Below are positions 45,188-56,700 of a stretch of 64,000 bases of DNA, piece after piece (position 1 is the first letter of the stretch; the number at the start of each line of letters is the position of its first letter). The position numbers and the translations under genes were made by a program. The DNA lies in NCBI GenBank assembly GCA_004764695.1, contig SMSO01000032.1, positions 4,525,483 through 4,589,482 on the forward strand, read 5' to 3'. The notes below the pieces were generated by a model, which had not been told where the DNA came from, ran no database searches, and saw only the letters and a list, made by a program, of their open reading frames with translations. This stretch comes from Schizochytrium sp. TIO01. Taxonomy: Eukaryota; Sar; Bigyra; Thraustochytrida; Thraustochytriidae.

Positions 45188-47110
45188 TCTGGTTCCCCTG
45201 CGTATGCTCTTTGAGACTGTTTGTACGAGCAATGTTGATTTTTTACCCTACGCAATTGAATTTTTATCTCTAAACTGGCAGTTGCGCCAAGTAGCATCTG
45301 GAGAACCCACTTTTATTCTTTATACAAAACTAATAATAGGTACGACGAATATTTGTCGCTACATAGTAGGGTACGTTCCTACTTAAATTTGCTGCGAGAA
45401 CGATTAACTAAGTAAGTTCGGAGAGAACGAGTTTAGCAGAACTATTCTTGTTTCAATGCTATAGGCGATTCGCCCTTTAAAGACCTTGCAGGGTCCCAAC
45501 GAACAGCTTGAAGCCCAGAAGGAATTTCAAAATGTGATACCTTGTCGCAAGGACACAACAAAGAGAAGCGCTTCAAGATGATAGGGTGTGATATTTGATA
45601 CGAATCTTGGTTGTCACTTCGAAATCCACTTTTGCTCTGGCATGCAGGGACTTGGGCCTTATTTAGACCTGACACAAAATATGTTAGCAGGCTTTTTTCA
45701 GTCTGTTGCGCCAGTTACCAGGCTGCTGCTGCTGCTGCTCGCACTTCTAGAATGCTAAGAAATTGTAGTTAATTACTTCAAGACACTTAGAGATCAACCT
45801 ATGAAATTCGCAAAACTTGCAATTCCTGTAGTGACGAAGTGGGGCTAAGGCCCAGTCGCAGGTTAAAAACTAACTTGCACCTCAAAGACAGTTCTTAAAT
45901 CATATCCTTGGATGGGTAGCGCATACGGATGCCTCTGGCGGCGTGATTATCAAAATTGGCTACGTGTTTGAACTTTTTAAGCGCATGTGTAGACCGCTGA
46001 GGTGTCTGGGTAGGCATGCTGGAAATCAGCAATCTGGCATAAATAATGCTCTTTTTGCTCGGCGGAGCGCACTCTAGCATAAATAATGGGAAGGGCAATT
46101 CTGCATGGTTCGCAACCGTTGGAACAAACCGTAGCCATAGGTGCGCTCAACGACGTCATTTGTGTATATGCGATTGACTACGAGGAAGCACTCGAAGGGC
46201 ACTTGCTGAGACCCCAAACCTCTGTTCGAAGCACTTTGCTGGCTTGTACTGTAGGCTTGCTTCACTCATAGTTTTTGGAGCTTGGTGATTCCTTGGCCAT
46301 TCTGTTTTCTTACCTAACCTCTACTCCTTTTCAAAGACCTAATGATTAAAATATATCCTTTATACGGGACAGTCACTACCATGTGGAGGTATAGCTACAA
46401 AGGTGTACTTGGGTACCCTTTGTCTTGTTTGTTGATATATAGTTCTCGCGTTTTCATAGGTACGGTTTAAAAACTATCTTTAGTTTTACATCTTACACTA
46501 TTGTATGATTATGTTTATTTTGGGCTGCCTGTTGATATGATTTAATTCAGTGGCCACATCAGTAATAGGCTGAGAATTGAATGATACTAATTATTTAGTT
46601 TTTGTTTTTTTAAATAATTATCCTAATTTAAAAATATATAGGCCTACATTGTATAGGCCTATATATAGTGTAGTGTATTATTGTTCAACGGATAACAACG
46701 GTGTGTATTTTCCTTATTCACTTTCCATTCTAGGCGAAAAGACTTTGTAAGGGCTGGAGTATGAAGTGTCTTTGTGTAAATGCAAATTTCTCTACTGTTT
46801 GATGTAAACAGGTAAGCTATCATCACAACGTAGTATGAGAGTAGCAAAGTTGAAATAGATAGCGACGATATTCAGCTTTTCCTCTTTTAAGATATGTTTT
46901 GTGCACTAACGTGAAGTATTACTTGGCAGAGCAAAGACAAAGTATCACTTTACAATTGAATTGCCTTCACCCAAATAGAGACGACTGGACAACTTTGATT
47001 GACAGTCTGACCTTCGGAGACAGGTTGTGATCGCGATTAAACCATCATTCTAGGGAGTAGCGTCTCCATTTTCCAAACGCATAGTCTCTAGGTACTGCTT
47101 GTTTTCTAAA
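45188..47110. other. Divergent region with coding-like patches
   Basis: The region lies between two genes that start in opposite directions. Hexamers TAGGTA occur at about 45338, 46459 and 47089. From 45.44 to 46.28 kb the DNA is more GC-rich and has several overlapping 60-77 codon frames: 45442-45675(-), 45895-46098(-), and 46086-46271(+), the last starting with ATG. None has a family sign, and stops separate the minus-strand pieces. A (CTG)5 lies at 45723-45737, and TATAGGCCTA occurs twice at about 46639-46664. I consider a decayed gene or a small spliced gene possible but unproven. Confidence 0.4.
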
Positions 47111-49954
47111 ATGTCTGGGGCAGTGCACGAAGAGAGCTCAGCAGAGCTTATCAGCAAGGCAGAGGAGATATATGAACTAAGCAAAAAACTGAACGATGAG
47201 CGTACTCTTCGTGAGAAAGTCGAGGTAGATCTGGTACAAAGCCAAAAGCTCATCAAAGAACTAAAATCTGCACTTGCCTCAGTAACCGTGGTAGCATCCA
47301 CATCAAATAATAGCCCATCAGAAGCTGAAGACGAAGAGTCGTGCAGAAAAGCTGATAGCGATCATCCTTCAAATGTCGATGTTGATGTACGCCTTGATGC
47401 ATCTCAGTTACTGTCTACCTCAAAGGAGGAGCGTTTGCTTGCTGTAGCCGAAAAGAAAATCAAGCATCTTGAGCAGCAGCTTAAACAGAAAGACAAATTA
47501 CTTCGGGGTATGCAAGAAGAAAAGAAACGCCAAGTCAGTCTTGTTGCGCGAGGTGAAGACGAAGCCTCGTTAAGAGCAAGAGACCTGAAGATGAGCAATA
47601 TTAATCTATTTGAACGTCTGGCCGCTGCTAAGAATGCGACAAAAATTGCTGAGGCAATTATTGAAAAGCGAGATAAACAAATTTGTCTACTGACCGAGCA
47701 TGTAGAAAAATTGATGGGAACACTTCGCAATGAGAGTGAATTTAAAAAGGCTGCGGAAAAGAGACAAAGTGAATTGAATTCCGAACTCCGTTCAGCGCAA
47801 AATACCAGTGCTGCTCTTGTCACACGAAATCGCCGTCTTTCAAAACACGCTCGTTCTGTAGATAAGCAAGACAAGATGATGGAAAAGCAGCTACAGGTTA
47901 TTGACGCTAAATATCAAGCTTTGTATCGCACTCACCAACTTAGTAAAGCAAGTGCTGCAAAAGTTGAGGCCTCCTTTGAGAAAAAGATGGAGGAGGTGTC
48001 CGGATGGGTCTGGACTTCAAAGCAGCAGCTTGCCGACCTCACAACTGCTCGTAACAACACTCTTTTAGGTGTTTTTAAACTGTACGAATCTGTTTTCGGA
48101 AAGATGAATGCCGCAGTAATTGACCTGCAGGAAATTGGCCTCGACGATGACGGTGCACGAGCTTTGGCCCGTACAATTGAAGCAACAGTAGGTAGAATGA
48201 ACCAACGGGACGAAGCAAAGCAAGCTGGTCATGCTAAACGTGTGGATTCATGGCAGGCAGGAGATAAAAGTGGACCTTTACCTTTCTGGGGTAAGGCAGA
48301 CCACCGTCCACGTCGATCGTGCGTGCTAAATTTGTCCTATAATTCAATTACAGATAAAGGCTTGAGACCTTTAATGGTTGCGTTGGCAAAGTGTAGGCAT
48401 ATCACTGAGGTTGACCTTCGTGGCAACCGAATATCCAGAAAGTCACTGCCCTACATTGTTCACGCACTGGTTTACAATCTCACCTTAGAGGCTATAGATA
48501 TGTCAGGGAACAAGTTTACCAAGGTAGACCTTGCAGAGTATCTTGCACGTTATACATCAAGCATAAGCCCACATCCGCATGACGAAGGTTCTCGCTCTGG
48601 AAGTACGACTCAGCATCACATTTCAACGAACCATAGCAAAAAGGGAGGCTCTTCATCTGACGTTGCATCACAATCATCTGAAACTTCATCTCTTAGCAGT
48701 TCCGATGAAGACGACGAAGACGATTTTATCCTCAGTGATGATGAGGAGGACGAGTCTATCGCTCAAGAACTACGATCCTATCCTGTTTTATCTACAACAG
48801 ACAAGGCTACGCACAGCCTGTTTCGGTTTTACAATCGTCGACGTCCTCGTAGTGCGCCGGCTCGATCCCAATTGACATCATCTGATACAAAGCCAGATTC
48901 CTGGCTTCCCAAGCACCATGGCCACTCGGAGAACCCCCCCTCACCATTTGAGATGTTAAAGCGTGTGGATGTGATGAAGAATGTGAGCAAAGCAAGACTT
49001 TATCCACCCAAACAATCTCCATTCTCAGCCGCGTCGCGAATCTCCCTTGATTCGATTTCCAGTAAGCTTGTTCGAGGAACGCGACGTGTGCGCCCAAGAC
49101 CGGAGACTGCAATGGTTAGTCGTTTTGGAGGACAAGAGCTTCCTATGATGACATCTCCAACTCAAACGAACAACCTTACGAGTAGTGGCAAATTGAAGTT
49201 CACCAGTGGGTACGTTAAGAAGCGTTTGACCAAGACGAATTTAACACAAGAGAGTAGTCTGCGCATCAGACCTCAGACTGCAACTGCACGACTCCGTACG
49301 CAAATGACTCTTTCCCCTGTTCGTACACCCAAGCCAAGGCACGCTCGTACCCCTACAGCTGCAGAACTGCGACAGAGAACTCAAACATCTAAATATGACC
49401 AGGGTACAGACTATGCCCCAGAAGACATGCAAGTAGCGTTTAAGTATGCACGTAGGGGTGATATTGGCGGTATTTTAAACCTAATGAAACAGTTGGACAA
49501 CTCAATTAGTTTTCATGCAAACATGCGTCAGCTTCAAACTGGTGAGACAGCAATAATGCATGCAGCAAGGACTGGCCAAGCTGATATGATTCGATTGCTT
49601 CTCGAAAAGGGTGGAGATATCAATGCTGTATCGAATGAAGGATGGACAGCCTTACATCATGCCGTGGACGCTAAGCAATCTAACATGATTCAGTTTTTAT
49701 TACAGTATCGAGCAAACCCAAATCTTGGGGCCCATACTACAGCAGGAACACCACTCCACCTTGCTGTACGTCTCAATCGTTTAGAGTGTGTCTGTATACT
49801 TTTGGATGCTACGGGGATAGACATTGCAGCGCAAGATGGGAGGGGACGTACCGCACAGCACCTTGCGGCGCAAAGAAAGCATAATCAGGTCCATCGACTC
49901 TTAACTGAAGCTTTAGCTGCAAAAGAAGCCATGTCTCAAAATGCCTCCCACTAA
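47111..49954 (+). CDS. Coiled-coil, leucine-rich repeat and ankyrin repeat protein
   Basis: The 947-residue protein has a long N-terminal coiled coil (about 1-310), a ribonuclease-inhibitor-type LRR region (about 330-470; LNLSYNSITDKGLRPL, EVDLRGNRISRKSLP, AIDMSGNKF), a disordered acidic Ser-rich segment with a DDEDDFILSDDEEDE patch, an Arg/Pro/Thr-rich segment, and four ankyrin repeats at the C-terminus (about 808-940; GETAIMHAARTGQADMIRLL, GWTALHHAVDAKQSNMIQFL, GTPLHLAVRLNRLECVCILL, GRTAQHLAAQRKHNQVHRLL). Between them the short motif R-P-x-S/T-A recurs (RPRSAPAR, RPETAM, RPQTATAR). Similar motifs are common in flagellar and microtubule-linked protist proteins, so a scaffold role at cytoskeleton or flagellum is a reasonable guess. 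The open frame extends to a TTG at 47099; ATG 47111, preceded by TCTAAA, is the chosen start. Confidence 0.87.
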   Translation: MSGAVHEESSAELISKAEEIYELSKKLNDERTLREKVEVDLVQSQKLIKELKSALASVTVVASTSNNSPSEAEDEESCRKADSDHPSNVDVDVRLDASQLLSTSKEERLLAVAEKKIKHLEQQLKQKDKLLRGMQEEKKRQVSLVARGEDEASLRARDLKMSNINLFERLAAAKNATKIAEAIIEKRDKQICLLTEHVEKLMGTLRNESEFKKAAEKRQSELNSELRSAQNTSAALVTRNRRLSKHARSVDKQDKMMEKQLQVIDAKYQALYRTHQLSKASAAKVEASFEKKMEEVSGWVWTSKQQLADLTTARNNTLLGVFKLYESVFGKMNAAVIDLQEIGLDDDGARALARTIEATVGRMNQRDEAKQAGHAKRVDSWQAGDKSGPLPFWGKADHRPRRSCVLNLSYNSITDKGLRPLMVALAKCRHITEVDLRGNRISRKSLPYIVHALVYNLTLEAIDMSGNKFTKVDLAEYLARYTSSISPHPHDEGSRSGSTTQHHISTNHSKKGGSSSDVASQSSETSSLSSSDEDDEDDFILSDDEEDESIAQELRSYPVLSTTDKATHSLFRFYNRRRPRSAPARSQLTSSDTKPDSWLPKHHGHSENPPSPFEMLKRVDVMKNVSKARLYPPKQSPFSAASRISLDSISSKLVRGTRRVRPRPETAMVSRFGGQELPMMTSPTQTNNLTSSGKLKFTSGYVKKRLTKTNLTQESSLRIRPQTATARLRTQMTLSPVRTPKPRHARTPTAAELRQRTQTSKYDQGTDYAPEDMQVAFKYARRGDIGGILNLMKQLDNSISFHANMRQLQTGETAIMHAARTGQADMIRLLLEKGGDINAVSNEGWTALHHAVDAKQSNMIQFLLQYRANPNLGAHTTAGTPLHLAVRLNRLECVCILLDATGIDIAAQDGRGRTAQHLAAQRKHNQVHRLLTEALAAKEAMSQNASH

Positions 49955-51128
49955 AAATGTTCAAGTTCTCGCCTTGTAAGCCAAATTGTACGAATAAACC
50001 CGTATCTGAAAAAAAAGAAGTAAATATCTTGTTTTTTTACCCAAAGGACTATATTCCTTCTTTAACAAATGTAGCCTCAAAGCGCAGGCATTTCTCTTTT
50101 TATTCTAATTGATATACAATCCCGTTTTTTCATGGCAGAAGGGACCTCGCAGTATACGAGCAAGACTAATTAAGACGAAACTGATCCCAGCTCATTCTCA
50201 TCCATATGTATATGTGTGATTCATATGTTGGCCTGCTCTCCTGAGTACGTCTGGTCGCGGTTGTTTTTGTTTTTTTTAAATAAACCTGATGTTAGAAGAT
50301 GCTTCGATCATCTCAAACTCTTACTTAATACAGAATGGCGGAAGAAGAAGAATTAGTCTCGAGTGCATATTCAAATGCGTACAGAGCGCAAGCCTCGACT
50401 TAACTTCTGACATGCTTGTGAGAGTCGCTACTCCTACTCTACTGAAAGAAATTAGCATACTTAATGTGAGGAAGATAGACCAAGACAAAGCAATAACAGC
50501 ACGATTTTATCAAGATAGTAGTTGCAGCGGGAGTTAGTGTCAACGGTATTAAATGGGCTTCAAAGTTGCTGCGGGGATATGGACTAACGATACTGATAAT
50601 TAGCATGATAATAATAATAATAATCGCCATCATCATCATCAGTAGCAGCAGTAGCAACAACAACAATCCAGCAACTCAAGAACGATTTTGACTCTGGTCA
50701 AAACAATACAAACCATCAAGATTATTACGACTACTGACGAGTCGAGCAGCAATCAGGGACCTTCGGAACTCGTTTGAAGAGATACAGATGAGTTCAAGCA
50801 ATAGAGACACTACCTGAGTATTGCTGAATATTTCGTTTGTGTGTTGGTTAATGGGATATAATCTTTTGAGGCTAGGCCTCGATGTAAAGAAACGTTTCTA
50901 AAGGATAGAGTTGCTTGCGAACGAACACGAGGGCGACGACAAAAGGCCTAGATGTATAGTTGACAGCATAAGTGGTATTTAGCAAGCTAGAAAGCGAGGA
51001 TAACCATTTTTATGCTCTTAGGCCCGCATCCATCATCCCCATGAATCAATGAATTGTTGCTAATTTGTTTATGAGCAAACGCATGAGTGGGGTTGAAGGA
51101 GTTTGGCTTGGGTCATACAAACATGATC
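49955..51128. other. Convergent spacer with trinucleotide repeats
   Basis: The spacer lies between the 3' ends of the LRR/ankyrin gene and lysyl-tRNA synthetase. I see no gene. The frames at 50289-50537 and 50439-50666 are short, and the latter is made by repeats. No TAGGTA hexamers are present, unlike in the divergent spacers. Confidence 0.5.
50608..50668. repeat. Mosaic of four trinucleotide repeats
   Basis: (ATA)n, then (ATC)n, then AGT/AGC units, then (AAC)n follow one another without a gap. The change of unit while keeping period three suggests successive slippage and substitution events. Confidence 0.8.
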
Positions 51129-52913
51129 TTACTCCTCCTTCTCAGCAGCGAGCTCCTCCTCCTTCTGGATGCCCTGCTCGGGCTTCATGGCCGGGAAGAG
51201 GATAACCTCCTTGATGGTGTTCTTGTTGGTCAGGAACATGGCGAGACGGTCGATACCAAGACCCCAGCCAGCGGTGGGAGGAAGGCCAACCTCGAGGGCC
51301 TCAATGAAGCCCTCGTCGATGGGCTGGGCCTCATCGTCTCCAGCTGCCTTATCCTTCATCTGCTCCTCGAAACGAGCACGCTGGTCAACCGGGTCGTTCA
51401 ACTCAGTGTATGCGTTGGCAAGCTCCTTGGTAGCGACAAAGAGCTCGAAGCGCTCAGTGAGGAATTCGTCATCCCGGTGCTTCTTGGCAAGCGGGGACAT
51501 GACAAGCGGGTGGTCAGTGAGGAAGGTGGGGTTAATGCACTGGGCCTCAAGGAACTCGCCAACGAGAGTATCGAACATGCGCGAGGCAGTGCGGGGCGGC
51601 GAGCAGTCGAGCTGGTGCTTCTTGAGAAGGTCGTTCATGAGCTTCATGGACTCCTCTCCAGCAAGATCGTTGGGGAAAGTAACGCCAAGGATTTCCTCAA
51701 GACCAGACTTCATGGAGATGCGCTTGAAGGGCGGGCTGAAGTCGATTGTGAGCGGCTCCTCCGCACCGAGAGGAAGGTACTGAATGACGTAGCTGCCGCA
51801 AATAGCCTTAACCATGCCGGAAAGGAGCTCCTGGGTCATGTCCATGAGGTCATTGTAGTCTGCGTAGGCCTCGTACATCTCACAGGCAGTGAACTCCGGG
51901 TTGTGGGTAGGGTCGATGCCCTCGTTGCGGAAGTTCTTGCCGATCTCGTACACGCGGTCAAGACCTCCAACGACAAGCTTCTTGAGGAAGAGTTCGGGAG
52001 CAACGCGCATGGAAAGCTCTGCATTGAGAGAGTTGTGGTGGGTGAGGAAGGGCTTGGCGGTGGCACCTCCAGCCTGCATGTTGAGCACGGGTGTCTCGAC
52101 TTCAAGGCAGCCACGGGCGTCGAAGAAGCGACGCACGTAGGAAATGATCTGGGCACGCTTGTAAAAGACCTCGCGGGTGGCAGGTGTAAGAATAAGATCA
52201 AGGTGACGCTGGCGGTAGCGAATGTCCTGGTTAGTGAACATCTCCTGGCCCTTCTTCTCCACGGGAAGCATGTGCAGACACGGGGTCAAAAGCTGGAGCT
52301 TGGTCGGGAAGATGGACAGCTCACCCTTCTTACTCTTACCCGGGGTGCCCACGGCTCCCACAATATCTCCGCGGCGCAGAGAGTTGTGTACGGCAAAGAA
52401 GGAATCCTCGCCCTCCGCATAGGTCTGCACCTGAGACATGATCTGCACACGGTGGCCGTCGGCCTGGATCGTGTAAAATACCATCTTGGATCCCTGAGCA
52501 CGCTTGCCGATGATGCGGCCTGCAATTGAAACCTCCTCGTCCTTGTGCTCACCATCACCAATGCTTGAGTACTTCTCGATAAACTCGCCGAGGCGGTGCG
52601 ACACGTGAAACTTGTACGGGTACAGCTTGGTGCCGGACTGCTCGAGCTCAGCCAGAGCGCGCTGCCGGTTTTCCTTGTACTTGCTGGGGTCCACAATGTC
52701 CTCATCAGCAGCAAGACCGCTCTTGGGGCCAGCCTCGGCAGCCTTGGCGGCCTTAGCAGCGGCCTTCTCGGCCTTGGCGCGAGCAGCAGCCTCGGCCTTG
52801 AGGCGCTTCTTGAGGGCGTTCTTGCTCTCCTTCTCCTCGCCCTCTGCAGGGGCAGCAGCAGAGGCGTTCTCCTCGACGGGAGCGGAGGGGGGCTGTGTCT
52901 CAAGCTCTGACAT
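51129..52913 (-). CDS. KARS1: Lysyl-tRNA synthetase, class II, eukaryotic cytosolic type
   Basis: Charges tRNA-Lys with lysine using ATP. The 594 residues start with a Lys/Ala/Glu-rich helix (about 1-75, the eukaryotic tRNA-binding extension), then an OB-fold anticodon domain (about 100-220; [34 protein letters not shown]) and the class II core: motif 1 around 235-275, motif 2 [20 protein letters not shown] at about 318-337, and motif 3 [16 protein letters not shown] at about 547-562. Codon use is very unlike its neighbours: almost only C- or G-ending codons, as for a highly expressed gene. As a by-product, TTA, CTA and TCA are nearly absent, which leaves a 480-codon frame open on the opposite strand (51087-52529). 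No targeting peptide is visible. The ATG at 52913 follows CGCACC. Confidence 0.98.
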   Translation of the reverse strand: MSELETQPPSAPVEENASAAAPAEGEEKESKNALKKRLKAEAAARAKAEKAAAKAAKAAEAGPKSGLAADEDIVDPSKYKENRQRALAELEQSGTKLYPYKFHVSHRLGEFIEKYSSIGDGEHKDEEVSIAGRIIGKRAQGSKMVFYTIQADGHRVQIMSQVQTYAEGEDSFFAVHNSLRRGDIVGAVGTPGKSKKGELSIFPTKLQLLTPCLHMLPVEKKGQEMFTNQDIRYRQRHLDLILTPATREVFYKRAQIISYVRRFFDARGCLEVETPVLNMQAGGATAKPFLTHHNSLNAELSMRVAPELFLKKLVVGGLDRVYEIGKNFRNEGIDPTHNPEFTACEMYEAYADYNDLMDMTQELLSGMVKAICGSYVIQYLPLGAEEPLTIDFSPPFKRISMKSGLEEILGVTFPNDLAGEESMKLMNDLLKKHQLDCSPPRTASRMFDTLVGEFLEAQCINPTFLTDHPLVMSPLAKKHRDDEFLTERFELFVATKELANAYTELNDPVDQRARFEEQMKDKAAGDDEAQPIDEGFIEALEVGLPPTAGWGLGIDRLAMFLTNKNTIKEVILFPAMKPEQGIQKEEELAAEKEE

Positions 52914-53138
52914 GGTGCGGTAAACGGAACAGACAATAAAGCTCTGCTATACGGAGCGACGCAGCAACAAAGCGACGAAGCAACCAACGAAGCAACGAAC
53001 GGCGATCGATCGATTGGTCAATTGATTGACTGAGTAAATGAGCTTTTTAAAGTTAAAAAGTACTTTGTCAATAGTTTGTAGTATTTCTTTTTCTCCTTTT
53101 CTATTGAGCAATGAATGCGTGAATGGAAGAATGATTGA

Positions 53139-53160
53139 CAATCAATCAATCAATCAATAC

Positions 53161-53217
<57 letters not shown>

Positions 53218-53218
53218 C

Positions 53219-53249
<31 letters not shown>

Positions 53250-53278
53250 CATCAATCAATCAATCAATCAATCAATAC

Positions 53279-53317
<39 letters not shown>

Positions 53318-53326
53318 CATCAATAC

Positions 53327-53375
<49 letters not shown>

Positions 53376-53380
53376 CATCA
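53139..53380. repeat. Long (CAAT)n array upstream of KARS1
   Basis: About 240 bp of CAAT units, broken by six or so two-base insertions that give CAATACATCAAT or CAACATCAAT junctions. It starts about 225 bp before the KARS1 ATG, and degenerate ATTG/GATC words continue towards the gene (53005-53035). All three plus-strand frames stay open through the array (Ile-Asn-Gln-Ser repeats), which is a trivial result of the period of four, not evidence of a gene. Confidence 0.95.
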
Positions 53381-53660
53381 AATAGAAATGAAAACTTCCA
53401 CTCACTTTTTAAAATCAAGGCGAAACAACACAAGAAGAAAGGCAGAGAGAACAAGAGAGTAAAAGAGCCTGAGCTGCCTCACATAGAAATCGCCACGATC
53501 AACAGTAGTGCCTACTAGTAGGCAGGACGAGTAGGCAGGTATTACTGCGCGCCTAGGCATAGCAGGTGCCTAGCTACCACTAACATGGTAAGGAAGTAGG
53601 TAAGTAAGCCAATGAGAAAGAGGTAAGAGTTTAAGTTACTAAGTAAGTAAGTCCTGTGTA

Positions 53661-53704
53661 GATAGATAGGTAGGTAGATAGATAGATAGATAGATAGATG
53701 GATA
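53661..53704. repeat. (GATA)n/(GGTA)n microsatellite
   Basis: GATA units with two GGTA units form a 44-bp tetranucleotide array. It is followed at 53713-53739 by three TTGAAGA words at exact 10-bp spacing. Confidence 0.85.
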
Positions 53705-56700
53705 CCAATGTTTTGAAGACTCTTGAAGATTTTTGAAGATTTGTTTTCTTTTAACATCATCCACACCCTCAGAGGTGATAAGTTACATCTTTTGGATTGG
53801 GTAAAACCTTGAGGTAGAGCAATCGCTCATTACCGGAACAACCTCCCTCTGACTGGTGAGATTAGTGTGTTGAAGCAACCACAAGCAGCGAAGATAACCA
53901 AGCAATGGCTACAGTTAGGGTATTTTATAGGGCTCAAAATAGGGCTTGCCAAGAAGAAGAGCTTGACAATACTAGGCCAAATACCTCATTCTTGCAGAAG
54001 GGACCGCTCGATTTGCTAATCGGACAGGAGTGAGCAAAGATCACGAAGGTAGAAAGGACCGAAAGCAACAAGGTATGCCAGTTATCAACATACTGACGCA
54101 GATCTATTATCTACCTGAGCCATTCTCAATTTTCTTATCATACGTCGATCCTCATTACTAAAAGGTGTCTGTGCACTTAGCTACTTTCTATGCCATAACT
54201 CTTTGCCTATAGAGCAGGGTATTATAGTTTCTACTAATCATTAGATAGGCCTCATTGCAAGTAGAGCACCGCTAGCATAATCCTAGAGTATCTATTTGCA
54301 AAACATCTCCAATTGTTATTAGCAATTATTACCTATCTTTACCCTCTATTTTTTATCCTTCTTCTTTCTTCTCTTCTTTTAAAAGATTTAAGACAACTTT
54401 TAAACTTTATGTCATATGATACTCTCTCTAGTCTAGTAATATAAACAGTAATGGTGCTCAAGTTATCTAACTATACTTTTTAAGAAAGAAGAAAGAAAAA
54501 GTCTGAGGACACGCCTCGAGGGACAACTTGAAGTAAGAATTAAATATAATTTGGGTGAGCAAGCGAGCCTGGCTGTGTATATAAGTAAGATGTATCGTAT
54601 TTAAGCATTGCCTGCAACTTAATGCAAGCAGCAGTGCGCAATAAATATTGCTAAGTGGCGGCTTGTTCTGTGATTGTTCTGGCTACGCCAGTTCTAAAGT
54701 TCTTAATTTAAAAACTAGTAAGGAAATCATTAAAATATCTTGATAACCTCAGTACATTATGTAACTCAAAGAGGAGCGTGCCTGGAATGTTACATCAATG
54801 CTCTTTCAATGGCTCCCTAAGGCGGCTGTTGTCTAAGTCAAGGTGTGCAAAGCGTGTTGCAGGAGCTTTCTTAGATGTAAGGACCCGGAATGAAAATTTA
54901 AGCAAAAGAGCGGTATTCAATGTGAATCCATGGTTTCATCGCCTTGAAGCAGCCAATTTCTTTCGCTAACTTGCAATAAAGACGAAAACGTGCAAATGAC
55001 TCATTCTGTACTACGATCTTTAACGTCACCCAATGAAAATTATAGGTATTCTTCTTCTTTTCTTATCTGCATCAATAAAATACTCTTGGCCTTGGACCAT
55101 CTAATTTGTCTATCTGCTAATATAAATTGCAGGTAAGTAGGTCGATAGAACTATATTGAAAACAAGTACATTTCACCATACAAGTCGAATCGCAATGCTT
55201 TTAAAGCTAGACAAAAGCTCAAGGAAAAGAAATGTTTACATCTCTGCATTTTATTATCCTTCTTCCTGTTAACGGTTTGTCTTGTCTTGTCTTTATAAAC
55301 AAGACTAATTGTTGGCCTGGTCTTTACAAAAGCCAAAGCAAAAATACATTTCCCGCCTTTGCGTAATATTATTTTTAAAGTGGTAGTCGGTTCAGAGCGT
55401 CCGCTTGTGAAATGATGGTTTAGCATAGAGGCTACCACTAATCACCCCTCTACTCAAGGGAAACCCAAACTGCATGGTAGATAAACCTAGAGAGCATGCT
55501 ATGAATGACTTTTGGGAACGTTTGAGGTGAGTATCCGTGGCATTTGAATATGCTTGTATCTAAGCTCTATAAGAAAGAATGTCTGACCACCTTCTTCATG
55601 TAGGTGAAGAAGAAGTAGCCTAGAAGCAATTGCGTGAAGTAATACGAGTACTAAATTAGAGTCCACACATTTCCCACAAGAGTAAAAAGCACCTAAGTTG
55701 GGACGAGTTTGTGCAGTCCAGGAACGGCGAAGAAGATAGAATCGACACAAAACTATATTGATACTTTGAATGCACTTATGTGATTTGAAGAGTTTATGCG
55801 TCTGATAGGTGGCGACCATGAGGGCCTTTGAAAAAACACTGAATTTTGTAAACGAGACAATATCGAAATTTGCTGTCCATAAATAGTTATAGCTTCGGTA
55901 CGGATGCAAATAGGTTGAAAAACACATATTGCGATCGCGCTTGTGTTTAGGCTCCACAAATCGAGCCCAAGCCTGGTCGATGAAGGATCAAATATTATTT
56001 TAGATCGCAGGGATCTGTTTAGAGAACATTGTCGACTCTCTTGAAAAGTTGAAGGCGATCACAAATTGGTTTGATCACCTTATTTGCCGATACAAAGAGG
56101 GCGTTCAACAATTGGAAACAAAACTATGTTTGGAGCTATTTCTGGATTCGATTTACCAATGCAACAGGTGAACGCAATGCAACAGAAGAATACTGCGATT
56201 TGATGTACATGTATGCCCTAACTTCAAGGTGTTTGTGCGATAGACGATGTATATTTACACATATCTTGGTGCTGATGTTGTTGCATATCCTGATACAAAG
56301 TTGATTGTTAACACAAAAGCCGGGATGCTTGTTGAGAAATTGACAATAGCACCAGATGCTGCTTACACGTTTACACAGATCAAACGACGTGCATTTCTAC
56401 AGAACACCGCTGCGATATGGAGGAAAAAGGATTCCTCAAAGTTCCCCGGGGCTTTCCTCAATTTCGAATTTTCGAATTTTTGTTTTCTTGCCTACTTGTC
56501 TTCGTACGTGCATTTTCTTGCTTACCTTCTTCAGTGCTTTGGCTATGCTAGCGCTGCAAGAAATTGAGTTGTCCATCATGACGTTGTTTTCCTGGATGAT
56601 AGTTAGGCCAGCGATTATTAATGATTATAAACACCTTTGGTAAAGACTGACGAACCAATTATATAATTTGATTTGACGCCTCCACTTACGTTCTGCAGCA

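Noticed and set aside
45670-45740. 50-base intron with GCTAAC branch point feeding the 45442-45675 frame
   Set aside because: The upstream exon that would be joined has an in-frame stop a few codons back and no ATG.
51087-52529. 480-codon open frame on the plus strand
   Set aside because: It lies wholly opposite lysyl-tRNA synthetase, is Leu/Val/Gly-rich with no domain, and is explained by the absence of TTA, CTA and TCA codons in that gene.
53038-53518. Two overlapping frames encoding Ile-Asn-Gln-Ser repeats
   Set aside because: A period-four CAAT array reads without stops in every plus-strand frame, so the open frames are an artefact of the repeat.
55499-55957. 152-codon minus-strand frame
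   Set aside because: No domain, Leu/His/Tyr-rich as expected from AT-rich spacer, and no coding-like neighbours on the same strand.
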